From assembly GCF_021789315.1 (NCBI RefSeq), contig NZ_CP084561.1, positions 2,108,001 through 2,172,000 of the forward strand: DNA of 64,000 bases, given 5' to 3'. A program made the position numbers and the translations under genes. Origin of the DNA: Arthrobacter sp. FW305-BF8 (GTDB lineage Bacteria; Actinomycetota; Actinomycetes; Actinomycetales; Micrococcaceae). The notes under the pieces are model-generated. The model did no database searches and was not told the DNA's origin. It saw only the letters and a list, made by a program, of their open reading frames with translations. This document shows positions 8,478-17,243 of the stretch, in pieces; the first letter of the stretch is position 1; every line of letters begins with the position of its first letter.

Positions 8478-10162
8478 GTGACTCCGGCAGAAGCGGGTCC
8501 GGGCAGGGCCGATCCGGCCGCGGCGGCCAGCGCGGTTCAGGCACCGGCGGTTCAGGTACTGGCGGTTCTGACCAGCGCCGGGGCGGCGGAGGATCCAGCC
8601 GGCGCAACGCGCAGGGCAGGGAGCGGAACCGCGGCCCGCAGCGCAGCTTCACCGAGAACGCCCCGTCGCAGCGCACCCGCAGGGCGGATCCTGCCAGGCT
8701 GGTGGCCTTTGAAGTGCTGCGCGCGGTTGCGGCCGACGACGCCTATGCCAACCTCGTGCTGCCGGCACGCATCCGGCAACATGGCCTCGACCGGCGCGAC
8801 GCCGGCTTCGCCACGGAACTGAGCTACGGTGCGCTGCGGAACCAGGGCACGTACGACGCCATTCTGGCCCGCTGCGTGGACAGGTCCCTGGACAAGCTGG
8901 ATCCGGCTGTCCTGGATGCCCTGCGCATCGGGGTCCACCAGCTGGTGGCAATGCGCGTACCCGCCCATGCGGCCTTGGACCAGACCGTCGGTTTGGCGCG
9001 GGCGGTCATCGGTGCCGGGCCGTCCGCCCTGATCAATGCCGTCCTCCGGAAGGTAGCGGCACACAGCCTGGACGAGTGGCTGGACGAACTGGTTGCCGGC
9101 GAGAAGGACGAGACCAAGGTTGCCTCAGTCCGGTACGCCCATCCCGAGTGGATTGTCCGTGCCCTGCGGCAGTCGCTGGTGGCCCACGGCCGCCCGGTCG
9201 GCGAGATCAATGACCTCCTGGAAGCCGACAACGCGGCCCCCGTGGTCAACCTGGTGGCGCTTCCCGGGCTGGGAAGCCTGGACGAGGCCCTGGAGAACGG
9301 GGCCGTCCCCGGTGAACTGGTGGAGGGATCCGCCCTTTCCAGCGGTGGTGACCTCGGCCGGCTGGAGTCCGTCAGGTCCGGCACCACCCGCGTGCAGGAC
9401 GTCGGCTCCCAGCTGGTGGCCCGGGCGTTGGCAGCCGCCAGCCTTGAGACAGGGCCCGGCTTTGAGGCTGGGCCCGGCTTTGAGACAGGGCCCAGCCTTG
9501 AGACACGGCCTGGCGAAAACGTGGCAGCTGCAGAAGGTTCCGTGACAGGGGGAAGCGGCACCGGGGAAGCCTGGCTGGATCTCTGCGCCGGGCCGGGCGG
9601 GAAGGCAGCCTTGCTGGGCGCGCTGGCGAACGAACGCGGAGCCACGCTCCTGGCCAACGAGCCCGCCTCGCACCGGGCCAAACTTGTTAGCCAGGCATTG
9701 TCCGCTGTTCCGTCGGAGGTCTGGACCGTCAGGACCGGCGATGGCCGGGAGGTTGGCTCCGAGCAGCCTGCCGCCTTTGACCGTGTGCTCGTGGACGTGC
9801 CTTGCAGCGGACTCGGAGCCCTGCGCCGCCGGCCCGAATCCCGCTGGCGCCGCACCCCGAAGGACCTCGCCGATCTGGGGCCTCTGCAGCGCGAACTGCT
9901 GAACTCAGCCCTGGCGGCCGTGCGGCCCGGCGGCGTGGTTGCCTACGTGACCTGCTCACCGCACCCGGCCGAAACCACCGCTGTGGTCAGCGACGCCCTG
10001 CGGAAACGGGATGACCTGGAACTTCTGGACGCCGGCAGCGTGCTGGACGCCGTCAGCCTGGGCGGCGGCCTGGGTGCGGGGCACGAGAAGACAGCCCAGC
10101 TGTGGCCACATGTCCACAGCACGGATGCAATGTTCCTCGCCCTCATCCGCCGCAAGCGCTGA
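8474..10162 (+). CDS. rsmB: 16S rRNA m5C967 methyltransferase family protein
   Basis: RsmB-type enzyme. The N-terminal Gly/Ser/Arg-rich tail (about residues 1-65) precedes an NusB-like RNA-binding domain (about 72-210) and the SAM-dependent Rossmann domain. Visible motifs are DLCAGPGGKAALL for SAM binding, VDVPCSGLGALRRRPE with the PCS cysteine, and YVTCSPHPAE with the TCS catalytic cysteine. At 562 residues it is about 100 longer than usual. The excess is the basic tail plus a low-complexity insert (about 310-365) encoded partly by 18-base repeats. Its stop codon lies inside the tandem repeat that follows. Confidence 0.92.
   Translation: MSDSGRSGSGQGRSGRGGQRGSGTGGSGTGGSDQRRGGGGSSRRNAQGRERNRGPQRSFTENAPSQRTRRADPARLVAFEVLRAVAADDAYANLVLPARIRQHGLDRRDAGFATELSYGALRNQGTYDAILARCVDRSLDKLDPAVLDALRIGVHQLVAMRVPAHAALDQTVGLARAVIGAGPSALINAVLRKVAAHSLDEWLDELVAGEKDETKVASVRYAHPEWIVRALRQSLVAHGRPVGEINDLLEADNAAPVVNLVALPGLGSLDEALENGAVPGELVEGSALSSGGDLGRLESVRSGTTRVQDVGSQLVARALAAASLETGPGFEAGPGFETGPSLETRPGENVAAAEGSVTGGSGTGEAWLDLCAGPGGKAALLGALANERGATLLANEPASHRAKLVSQALSAVPSEVWTVRTGDGREVGSEQPAAFDRVLVDVPCSGLGALRRRPESRWRRTPKDLADLGPLQRELLNSALAAVRPGGVVAYVTCSPHPAETTAVVSDALRKRDDLELLDAGSVLDAVSLGGGLGAGHEKTAQLWPHVHSTDAMFLALIRRKR
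9444..9515 (+). repeat. 18-base repeats inside rsmB
   Basis: Four imperfect 18-base units of the form TTGAGACAGGGCCCGGCT encode ETGPGF/EAGPGF-like repeats in the linker before the methyltransferase domain. The frame is kept, so copy number can vary without breaking the protein. Confidence 0.8.
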
Positions 10163-10253
10163 CTTCCCGGAAGCGCTGACTTCCCGGAAGCGCTGACTTC
10201 CCGGAAGCGCTGGCTTCCCGGAAGCGCTGGCTTCCCGGAAGCGCTGAGTTCCC
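10154..10253 (+). repeat. 17-base tandem repeat after rsmB
   Basis: Almost six copies of AAGCGCTGACTTCCCGG, the last ones reading TGGC or TGAG at the variable position. The first copy contains the rsmB stop codon. Each unit holds the palindrome AGCGCT and an imperfect TTCCCGGAA dyad, so the transcript could fold into several alternative hairpins. It lies 49 bases before rpe. Confidence 0.85.
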
Positions 10254-10301
10254 AATGACCGTTTCCACACCCCGGACTTCCGTCCCGCGAAAGGACCCCG
10301 C

Positions 10302-10958
10302 ATGACGCAGTGCTGCATCAACCCCAGCATCCTCTCCGCCGACTTCGTGAACCTCGAAGCCGAGCTGCAGAAAATCAGCAACGCTGATTCCGTGCATGTA
10401 GATGTGATGGACAACCACTTTGTCCCCAACCTCACCCTGGGACTTCCCGTGGTCCAGCGGATCCAGGCCGTTAGCCCGGTGCCGCTGGACGCCCACCTCA
10501 TGATCTCCGACGCCGACCGCTGGGCGCCTGGTTATGCGGACGCCGGCCTTGCTTCCGTGACGTTCCACGCCGAGGCATCAATCGCGCCGGTGAAACTGGC
10601 CCGGGAGCTGCGGGCCCGGGGCTCGAAGGCCGGGATGGCGCTGCGGCCGGCCACTGCGCTGGAGCCGTACCTGGACATGCTTTCGGAGCTGGACATGCTG
10701 CTGATCATGACAGTGGAGCCCGGCTTTGGCGGCCAGGCATTCCTTGACCTCACGCTGCCCAAGATCCGCCGTGCCCGCGCGGCGATCGAGGGATCCGGCG
10801 TGAACGTGGCCATCCAGGTTGACGGCGGCATTACCGAGGAAACCATCGTCCGTGCCGCCGAAGCCGGGGCCAACGTCTTCGTCGCCGGGTCCGCCGTGTA
10901 CGGCGCCGCGGATCCGTCCGGCGCCATCGACCGGCTGCGCAAGGCCGGCAGCCTTTAG
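10302..10958 (+). CDS. rpe: Ribulose-phosphate 3-epimerase
   Basis: Pentose-phosphate enzyme interconverting ribulose 5-phosphate and xylulose 5-phosphate. The TIM-barrel motifs are complete: INPSILSADF, HVDVMDNHFVPN with metal-binding His and catalytic Asp, DAHLMI, TVEPGFGGQ, and IQVDGGI with the second catalytic Asp. The length of 218 is normal. The preceding 17-base repeats separate it from rsmB, but direction and spacing allow cotranscription. Confidence 0.95.
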   Translation: MTQCCINPSILSADFVNLEAELQKISNADSVHVDVMDNHFVPNLTLGLPVVQRIQAVSPVPLDAHLMISDADRWAPGYADAGLASVTFHAEASIAPVKLARELRARGSKAGMALRPATALEPYLDMLSELDMLLIMTVEPGFGGQAFLDLTLPKIRRARAAIEGSGVNVAIQVDGGITEETIVRAAEAGANVFVAGSAVYGAADPSGAIDRLRKAGSL

Positions 10959-11136
10959 CCGCAGTCTGTAAGGGTCAGGTTTCCCGGGAGCCGGGTCAAG
11001 GGCCCGATTCCCCGGGAGCCTTGTCATGGAACCGCGTCTCGGAGGTCGCAACCTGCCTCCATGACGGCCGCATGACGCTTTGTAGCGGGAATAGCCTGGG
11101 CACCCGCCGAGTTGTGTCAGAATAGCAACACACAAT

Positions 11137-11281
11137 ACGTGCTCCGGGGTCGGTGTAAGTCCGAACCGGCGGTGACAGTCCGCGACCCGCGAGCTGGTGT
11201 TTCCTTCACGGAAGCCCGGCGGACGGTTGAACTGGTGAAATTCCGGTACCGACAGTTAAAGTCTGGATGAGAGAAGCACGT
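11137..11281 (+). promoter_or_regulatory. FMN riboswitch (RFN element)
   Basis: Closed by ACGTGCT at the 5' end and AGCACGT at the 3' end. Inside are the conserved pieces CGGGGTCGGTG, CCGAACCGGCGGT, AGTCCGCGACCCG, CGGTTGAACTGGTGAAATTC and GGATGAGAG in the expected order. It lies 97 bases upstream of ribM and is expected to shut off the whole rib operon when FMN is plentiful. The mechanism (termination or start-site masking) is not obvious from the linker. Confidence 0.95.
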
Positions 11282-11378
11282 ACAGCTGTACTTGTGGCGT
11301 TCCAGGACGCCGCTGCGTTTCGCTGTCGTATACCCCCGGAGCAGTCTCGGCTCTTGAGGGAAGGAACGGCACGCACGC

Positions 11379-12089
11379 ATGGACATCCTGCGTTGGCTCT
11401 TCGAGGCACAGATCCCCGTGGGCGGATCAGTGCTCATTCTCCGCGAAGTGCTGGGAAACATCTTTGGCCTGGCCAGTGCCCTCGGCGGCATGCGGCGCAA
11501 GGTGTGGGCGTGGCCGGTGGGCATCGCCGGCAACCTTCTCCTGCTGACAGTCTTTCTGGGCAACGTCTTCGGCTCCGCCACGCCGGCCACCCTCTGGGGC
11601 CAGGCCGGGCGGCAGGTCATGTTCATCATCGTGGCTGTCTACGGCTGGCAACGCTGGCAGCAGAGCCGGCGTGCGTCCGGGTCCTCGACGGCGATCGCGC
11701 CCGCCTGGGCCAGCGCCAGGACCCGCGTGGTGCTGGTACTCGCGCTGGTGGCCGGCACCGCTGCCCTCACCCCGCTTTTCGACTCCCTGGGCTCCTACCC
11801 GCCGGTGTGGGCTGACACCTGGACGTTCATGGGCTCGCTCCTTGCCACGTACGGCATGGCCCGCGGCTGGACCGAGTTCTGGCTGATCTGGGTTGCCGTG
11901 GACGTGGTGGGCGTTCCGCTGCTCTTCAGCGCCGGATACTTCGCCAGCGCCTTCATGTATCTTTTCTACGGCTTCTTCACCCTGGCCGGCTTCATCGTCT
12001 GGTGGCGGGCCTCGCGGGTCCCGACTCAGGCGGCCCCCTCGACGGTCAAGGTTGAGACCGCCTTCCCGGATCCGGCGGTGTCCAAGTGA
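11379..12089 (+). CDS. ribM: RibM/PnuC-type vitamin transporter, probably riboflavin
   Basis: A 236-residue membrane protein with about seven hydrophobic helices and the PnuC-family Trp-rich signatures WAWPVGIAGN and TEFWLIWVAVDVVGVPL. PnuC proteins carry nicotinamide riboside, but the actinobacterial branch called RibM facilitates riboflavin uptake. Placement directly behind an FMN riboswitch and ahead of ribD makes riboflavin the better inference. The stop overlaps the GTG start of ribD. Confidence 0.85.
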   Translation: MDILRWLFEAQIPVGGSVLILREVLGNIFGLASALGGMRRKVWAWPVGIAGNLLLLTVFLGNVFGSATPATLWGQAGRQVMFIIVAVYGWQRWQQSRRASGSSTAIAPAWASARTRVVLVLALVAGTAALTPLFDSLGSYPPVWADTWTFMGSLLATYGMARGWTEFWLIWVAVDVVGVPLLFSAGYFASAFMYLFYGFFTLAGFIVWWRASRVPTQAAPSTVKVETAFPDPAVSK

Positions 12090-13279
12090 CCGGCCTCCAA
12101 ACGAACGGACAGCCGGTATCGGCCTTCACCGCCGCTGAAACAGCCGCTATGGACATGGCCCTGGAAGCCGCCCTACAGGGCCCCCGGGGCGCCAATCCGC
12201 TGGTGGGCGCCGTCGTCGTCGGACCTGACGGAATCCAGCTGGCCACGGGATACCACCGCGGTGCCGGCACCGCGCACGCTGAGGCCGACGCGATAGCGGC
12301 GGCGGTCAGCACCGGCGTCGACCTTCACGGGTCCACCATGGTGGTCACCCTGGAGCCGTGTAACCATGTGGGCCGTACAGGACCGTGTGCCCAGGCAATC
12401 ATCGACGCCGGGATAGCGAACGTCGTCTACGCCGTCGACGACCCCCATGACCCCGCCGCCGGCGGGGCCGCTACCTTGCGGGCGGCGGGAGTCAGCGTTC
12501 GCAGCGGACTGGCCGCCGAGCGCGCGCTGGAGCTGAACCGGCGCTGGTTCCAGGCCGTCGGCGCCAAGCGCCCGTTCGTCACCCTGCACATCGCCCAGAC
12601 CATGGACAGCCGGATCGCGGCCGAGGACGGCACCAGCCAGTGGATTTCCAGCCCGGAGTCGCTGGCGGACAACCACGGCATCCGGAGCCGCATCGATGCC
12701 ATCCTGGTTGGAACGCAGACCGTGCTGGTGGACAACCCCCGCCTCACAGCCCGCGACGCCAACGGCGATGCCAGGGGGAAGCAGCCGCTGCGCGCCGTCA
12801 TGGGACTTCGCGACGTGCCTGACGACGCCGCCGTGCGCGGTGACGACGGCAAGGTCCTGCACCTGCCCACACGGGACCCGCACGAGGCCCTGGAGATGCT
12901 GTTCGCCGCGGGCGCCCGGCACGTCATGGTGGAGGGTGGGTCGAAGATCCTCAGCGCCTTCCTAAGCGAAGGACTCGTGGATGAACTCATCGTGTACCTG
13001 GCCCCCACTCTGCTGGGCTCCGGAACGCCTGCACTCAACGGCCTCGGCATCGGAACGCTGGCGGAGGCGCAGCGCTGGGAGTGGGACGCCGCGTCCGGCG
13101 GCGCGGTCCAGTTCCTCGGCCGGGACCTCCGCCTGCACCTTCTCCCGGAAGCAGCCGCACCCAAAGCCCTGCCCGCAGCGGCACAGTCAGCATCAACACA
13201 ATCAGCATCAACACCACCAACGTCAACCGAATCACTACCTGTCCGCACAGCAGCGGGCACAGCCATGGGAGGCTACTGA
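12086..13279 (+). CDS. ribD: Bifunctional riboflavin deaminase/reductase RibD
   Basis: Second and third steps of riboflavin synthesis. The N-terminal cytidine-deaminase-like domain has HAEADAI (His64, Glu66) and PCNHVGRTGPC (Cys92, Cys101) for zinc. The C-terminal reductase domain (about residues 155-350) has the DHFR-like VTLHIAQTMDSRIA and MVEGGSKILSAFL. The last 45 residues are an Ala/Gln/Ser/Thr-rich tail not needed for the fold. The start is GTG at 12086, overlapping the ribM stop. Confidence 0.95.
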   Translation: MTGLQTNGQPVSAFTAAETAAMDMALEAALQGPRGANPLVGAVVVGPDGIQLATGYHRGAGTAHAEADAIAAAVSTGVDLHGSTMVVTLEPCNHVGRTGPCAQAIIDAGIANVVYAVDDPHDPAAGGAATLRAAGVSVRSGLAAERALELNRRWFQAVGAKRPFVTLHIAQTMDSRIAAEDGTSQWISSPESLADNHGIRSRIDAILVGTQTVLVDNPRLTARDANGDARGKQPLRAVMGLRDVPDDAAVRGDDGKVLHLPTRDPHEALEMLFAAGARHVMVEGGSKILSAFLSEGLVDELIVYLAPTLLGSGTPALNGLGIGTLAEAQRWEWDAASGGAVQFLGRDLRLHLLPEAAAPKALPAAAQSASTQSASTPPTSTESLPVRTAAGTAMGGY

Positions 13280-13950
13280 TGTTCACCGGAATTATCGCCG
13301 AACAGGGAAAGGTCCTGTCCGTGGACCGGAACGGGGACTCGAGCGCAACGCTGCGCCTGCACGCACCCGGAACCGCTGACGGCCTGCCGCTGGGCGGCTC
13401 CATCGCCGTCAACGGTGTCTGCCTCACCGCCACGGCCATCGACGGCAAGGACTTCAGCGTCGACGTCATGGGTGAGACCCTCAGCCGCAGCACCATCGGC
13501 GAGCTTGCGGCGGGCGACCCCGTCAACCTGGAGCGCTGCGTCCCCGCCGGCGGGCGCCTCGACGGCCACGTGGTCCAGGGCCACGTGGACGGCGTCGGCG
13601 AACTGCTCGAACGCGAGCCGCAGGGCAACTGGGAACGGCTCCGGTTCGGCGTGCCCCAGCGGCTTGCCCGCTACATCGCGGAAAAGGGGTCCATCGCCAT
13701 CGACGGCGTCTCCCTCACCGTCACCGAGGTCAGCCCGGCAGCGGAGACGGCGCCATGGTTCGAGGTGGGGCTGATCCCCACTACCCTGGCCGACACCGGC
13801 CTTGGAGCAAAGCCTGCCGGCAGCAGGGTAAACCTTGAGGTGGACGTGCTGGCCAAGTACACCGAGCGGCTGCTTGCTTTCCGCACTGCAGGTTCGGAAT
13901 TCGCGTACGGTGCCGAGTTCGGCACGGAAGGTTCGGAGGTCCAGCGGTGA
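13279..13950 (+). CDS. ribE: Riboflavin synthase alpha chain
   Basis: Dismutates two 6,7-dimethyl-8-ribityllumazine molecules to riboflavin. The two homologous lumazine-binding barrels are clear: MFTGIIAEQGKV with NGVCLTAT, then GHVVQGHVDGVG and DGVSLTVTEV. The ATG at 13279 begins the universally conserved MFTG and overlaps the ribD stop by one base. The frame is open upstream, but that part is ribD read out of frame. The product is 223 residues. Confidence 0.95.
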   Translation: MFTGIIAEQGKVLSVDRNGDSSATLRLHAPGTADGLPLGGSIAVNGVCLTATAIDGKDFSVDVMGETLSRSTIGELAAGDPVNLERCVPAGGRLDGHVVQGHVDGVGELLEREPQGNWERLRFGVPQRLARYIAEKGSIAIDGVSLTVTEVSPAAETAPWFEVGLIPTTLADTGLGAKPAGSRVNLEVDVLAKYTERLLAFRTAGSEFAYGAEFGTEGSEVQR

Positions 13951-14693
13951 ACGGCACGGTAAAACTCGACGGCACCGCCAAGCTCGAGGCGGCGGTTTCC
14001 GACGCTCTCACCTCGGTTCCCCTGCAGCTCGACCCGATCGAGGACGCTGTCCGCGCCATGGCGGCCGGCAAGCCTGTCCTCGTGGTGGACAACGAGGACC
14101 GGGAAAACGAAGGCGACATCATCTTCGCCGCCCAGCACGCCACGCCCGCGCTCATGGGCTGGACCATCCGGTACAGTTCCGGCGTCATCTGCGTGCCGCT
14201 TGACGGTGCCCGGGCGGACGCGCTGGAACTGCCGCCCATGGTGGAAGTCAACCAGGATGCGAAGGGCACGGCCTACACCGTGTCCTGCGACGCCGCCACC
14301 GGCGTAAGCACCGGCATCTCCGCCACCGACCGGGCGCTCACCGCCCGCGTCATTGCCGATCCGCAGAGCGGCCCGGACACGCTGACCCGCCCCGGGCATA
14401 TTTTCCCGTTGCGGGCCGTTAATGGGGGAGTGCGTGAACGCCCCGGCCACACCGAAGCGGCCGTCGACCTCTGCCGGCTTGCCGGTCTGGAGCCGGTGGG
14501 CGTGATCGCCGAAGTGGTGTACGACGACGGTGAGATGATGCGGTTGGACGGACTCCGGGTTTTCGCTGCCGAGCATGGCTGCCCCTTGATCTCGATTGAG
14601 GACCTGGTTGCCTATCTGGGAGCTGACCACCGTGTATCTTCACAGGAGAGCAGTTTGGAAGTCAGTCCGGCCGGAGAAGGGGAAACACGATGA
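13947..14693 (+). CDS. ribB: 3,4-dihydroxy-2-butanone 4-phosphate synthase
   Basis: Makes the four-carbon precursor from ribulose 5-phosphate. The signature VVDNEDRENEGD with acidic metal ligands and TRPGHIFPLRA with the metal-binding His are present, as is HTEAAVDLCRLAG. A GTG start overlaps ribE by 4 bases. In many actinobacteria this domain is fused to GTP cyclohydrolase II as RibBA. Here the two are separate proteins, ribB ending 4 bases inside ribA. Confidence 0.93.
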   Translation: MNGTVKLDGTAKLEAAVSDALTSVPLQLDPIEDAVRAMAAGKPVLVVDNEDRENEGDIIFAAQHATPALMGWTIRYSSGVICVPLDGARADALELPPMVEVNQDAKGTAYTVSCDAATGVSTGISATDRALTARVIADPQSGPDTLTRPGHIFPLRAVNGGVRERPGHTEAAVDLCRLAGLEPVGVIAEVVYDDGEMMRLDGLRVFAAEHGCPLISIEDLVAYLGADHRVSSQESSLEVSPAGEGETR

Positions 14694-15391
14694 CGGCATC
14701 TCAAGCAACGGAACCGAGCAGCAACGGCCGGTCGCCGCATCCGGTGAGCAAAGGACCCGTGGTGCAGCTGCCGACGGCGTTCGGCAGTTTCGTGTCGCAG
14801 GCCTGGACCGATCTGGTGACCGGCGCCGAACACCTCGCCGTCAGTTCCCCGAATCCGCCCAAAGACGGGAAGGCGCCCCTGGTGCGCCTGCATTCGGAAT
14901 GCCTCACGGGCGATGTTTTTGGCTCCTACCGCTGCGACTGCGGCGAGCAGCTCGCCTACGCCCTCGAGCTGATCGCCGAGAACGGCGGTACGCTGCTGTA
15001 CCTGCGCGGCCAGGAAGGCCGCGGCATCGGGCTGGCCAACAAGATCAAGGCCTACGCCCTGCAGGAGGCCGGGTTCGACACCGTCGAGGCTAACGAACAG
15101 CTGGGACTGCCCGTGGATGCCCGCTGCTACAAGGCTGCGGCGCAGATCCTGGCCGAGATGGGCCTGCACGAGATCCGGCTGCTGAGCAACAACCCGGACA
15201 AGCAGAACCGCCTGGCCACGGCCGGCGTCAAGGTGGTCGAGATGGTGCCCACCGAGGTGCCGTCCCGCGAACAGAACCTCCGGTACCTGCAGACCAAAAA
15301 GGACCGCATGGACCACCTGCTGACCCTCGACACCGAGACCGCGGGCCTGCCCCGCACCGGCACTGACACTTTTGACCTCGAACAAGACTGA
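14690..15391 (+). CDS. ribA: GTP cyclohydrolase II
   Basis: First committed step of the purine branch of riboflavin synthesis. The zinc cysteines are in SECLTGDVFGSYRCDCG (Cys71, Cys82, Cys84). The catalytic LRGQEGRGIGLANKIKAY and ANEQLGLPVDAR motifs follow. The ATG at 14690 overlaps the ribB stop. The first 25 residues are variable. Length 233. Confidence 0.95.
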   Translation: MTASQATEPSSNGRSPHPVSKGPVVQLPTAFGSFVSQAWTDLVTGAEHLAVSSPNPPKDGKAPLVRLHSECLTGDVFGSYRCDCGEQLAYALELIAENGGTLLYLRGQEGRGIGLANKIKAYALQEAGFDTVEANEQLGLPVDARCYKAAAQILAEMGLHEIRLLSNNPDKQNRLATAGVKVVEMVPTEVPSREQNLRYLQTKKDRMDHLLTLDTETAGLPRTGTDTFDLEQD

Positions 15392-15409
15392 ACGGATTGC
15401 GAAGACTTT

Positions 15410-15892
15410 ATGAGCGGACACGGCGCACCCCAGATTGACCTGACCACCCTCGACCCCGCTGAAACCTCGCAGTTGAAGCTGGCGATCGTGGCGGCAAGCT
15501 GGCACACGCAGATCATGGACGGCCTCCTGGACGGCGCCCTGAGGGCGGCCAAGGACGCCGGCATCAACGAGCCGACGGTGCTGCGCGTGCCGGGCAGCTT
15601 TGAGCTTCCGGTCGCTGCCGCGCGGCTGGCACCGCACTTTGACGCCGTCGTCGCCCTCGGCGTCGTCATCCGCGGCGGTACGCCGCACTTTGACTACGTC
15701 TGCCAGGCCGCGACGTCGGGACTCACCGACGTGAGCGTCAACACCGGCGTGCCGGTAGGTTTCGGGGTGCTCACCTGCGATACCGAAGAGCAGGGGCTGG
15801 ACCGGGCAGGACTGCCCGGATCCTCCGAGGACAAGGGGCATGAGGCTGTCACAGCCGCACTGTCCACGGCACTGCTGCTCAAAAACTACTGA
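15410..15892 (+). CDS. ribH: 6,7-dimethyl-8-ribityllumazine synthase
   Basis: Condenses the products of RibD and RibB. The lumazine-synthase motifs are visible: VAASWHTQIMDGLL, VPGSFELPVAA, LGVVIRGGTPHFDYV with the catalytic His, and FGVLTCDTEEQ. The length of 160 is normal. Last gene of the rib operon, 18 nt after ribA, followed by a hairpin. Confidence 0.95.
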   Translation: MSGHGAPQIDLTTLDPAETSQLKLAIVAASWHTQIMDGLLDGALRAAKDAGINEPTVLRVPGSFELPVAAARLAPHFDAVVALGVVIRGGTPHFDYVCQAATSGLTDVSVNTGVPVGFGVLTCDTEEQGLDRAGLPGSSEDKGHEAVTAALSTALLLKNY

Positions 15893-15917
15893 GTGCTCAG
15901 GTAGTACCGAGACGACT

Positions 15918-15957
15918 GGCGGGGATGTGCGCGTGTGTAATCGCTCACATCCCCGCC
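15918..15957 (+). terminator. Hairpin at the end of the rib operon
   Basis: A perfect 12-base stem, GGCGGGGATGTG pairing with CACATCCCCGCC, with a 16-base loop. There is no T run, so it may act by stalling or by stabilising the message 3' end. Confidence 0.6.
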
Positions 15958-16012
15958 GTCATGGAACTGCCCGACAGGCGGGCCCCCGCCCCGAGCAAGT
16001 AGGCTGGAGGGC

Positions 16013-16276
16013 GTGAAGAATTTCGAGACGCTGTTCGCAGAACTGAGCGAGAAGGCAGCGACCCGCCCCGAGGGCTCCCGCACCGTCGCTGAACTGGAGT
16101 CGGGAATCCACGGCATCGGCAAGAAAGTCGTGGAAGAAGCGGCCGAAGTCTGGATGGCAGCCGAGTACGAATCCGACGAAGCCGCCGCCGAGGAGATCTC
16201 GCAGCTCCTCTACCACCTGCAGGTCCTGATGCTCGCCAAGGGACTCAGCCTGGAAGACGTCTACAAGCATCTCTAG
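16013..16276 (+). CDS. hisE: Phosphoribosyl-ATP pyrophosphatase
   Basis: Second step of histidine synthesis. An 87-residue stand-alone HisE with the all-alpha MazG-like EE-x-E/E-x-x-E pattern in KKVVEEAAEVWMAAE and the family's QLLYHLQVLML helix. The GTG start at 16013 has GGAGG four bases upstream. It precedes hisG by 58 nt. Confidence 0.93.
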   Translation: MKNFETLFAELSEKAATRPEGSRTVAELESGIHGIGKKVVEEAAEVWMAAEYESDEAAAEEISQLLYHLQVLMLAKGLSLEDVYKHL

Positions 16277-16334
16277 CCGCCTCTGAGTGGCCCCGCTTGC
16301 CTGACACAACCTTCCAAACCAGAAAGACCTCCTA

Positions 16335-17195
16335 ATGCTGCGTGTAGCCGTACCCAACAAGGGATCCCTGTCCGAAGCCGCCTCCGCAATGCTGTCAGAG
16401 GCGGGCTACCGCCAGCGCCGGGACAGCCGCGAGCTGGTCATGGTGGACCCCGACAACGACATCGAGTTCTTCTTCCTCCGCCCCCGGGACATCGCCGTTT
16501 ACGTCGGGCAGGGAACGCTCGACGTCGGAATCACCGGCCGCGACCTTCTGCTGGACGCGCAGGTGGAGGCTGAGGAACTGCTTCCGCTCGGCTTCGCCGC
16601 CTCAACGTTCCGCTTCGCCGGGCCGATCGGCGACTTCCGGACGGTAGATGAACTCGAAGGCAAGCGGCTTGCCACGAGCTACGACGGACTCCTGCGCGAT
16701 TACCTGGCGGAGCGCGGCATCAAGGCGAAGGTGGTCCGGCTGGACGGCGCCGTGGAATCCTCCGTGCGCCTCGGCGTCGCGGATGCCATCGCCGACGTCG
16801 TGGAAACGGGCAACACCCTCAAGGCCGCCGGCATGGAGATCTTCGGGGATCCGATCCTGAAATCCGAGGCCGTCCTTATCCGCCGCGCTGGCGAAGGCGG
16901 GGCCGCCAACGGTACTGCCAAGGAGATCGAGGTCCTGATCCGCCGCCTGCAGGGTGTGCTGGTGGCGCGGCAGTACGTGCTCATGGACTACGACATTCGC
17001 AAGGAACTCGTGGAGCAGGCCGCCGGCCTCACGCCCGGCCTGGAATCTCCCACCGTCTCGCCGCTGCGCGATTCCGAGTGGGTGGCCGTCCGCTCCATGG
17101 TGCCGAAGAAGGAAACCAACCGGATCATGGACGAGCTGTACGACCTCGGCGCCCGCGCCATCCTGGTCAGCAGCATCCACGCCTGCCGGATCTGA
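16335..17195 (+). CDS. hisG: ATP phosphoribosyltransferase, long form
   Basis: First step of histidine synthesis. Begins MLRVAVPNKGSLSEAA. It has the PRPP-binding IADVVETGNTLKAAGM and, at 286 residues, includes the C-terminal regulatory domain (about 205-286) typical of long HisG, which binds histidine for feedback control. It therefore needs no HisZ partner. Confidence 0.95.
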   Translation: MLRVAVPNKGSLSEAASAMLSEAGYRQRRDSRELVMVDPDNDIEFFFLRPRDIAVYVGQGTLDVGITGRDLLLDAQVEAEELLPLGFAASTFRFAGPIGDFRTVDELEGKRLATSYDGLLRDYLAERGIKAKVVRLDGAVESSVRLGVADAIADVVETGNTLKAAGMEIFGDPILKSEAVLIRRAGEGGAANGTAKEIEVLIRRLQGVLVARQYVLMDYDIRKELVEQAAGLTPGLESPTVSPLRDSEWVAVRSMVPKKETNRIMDELYDLGARAILVSSIHACRI

Positions 17196-17243
17196 CCCCG
17201 GTTTCCTCAGACAGCACACCCCAGCAGTACAACAGGAGAAGTC

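Noticed and set aside
10154..10253. CRISPR array or IS end
   Set aside because: Direct 17-base repeats without spacers, and no transposase nearby.
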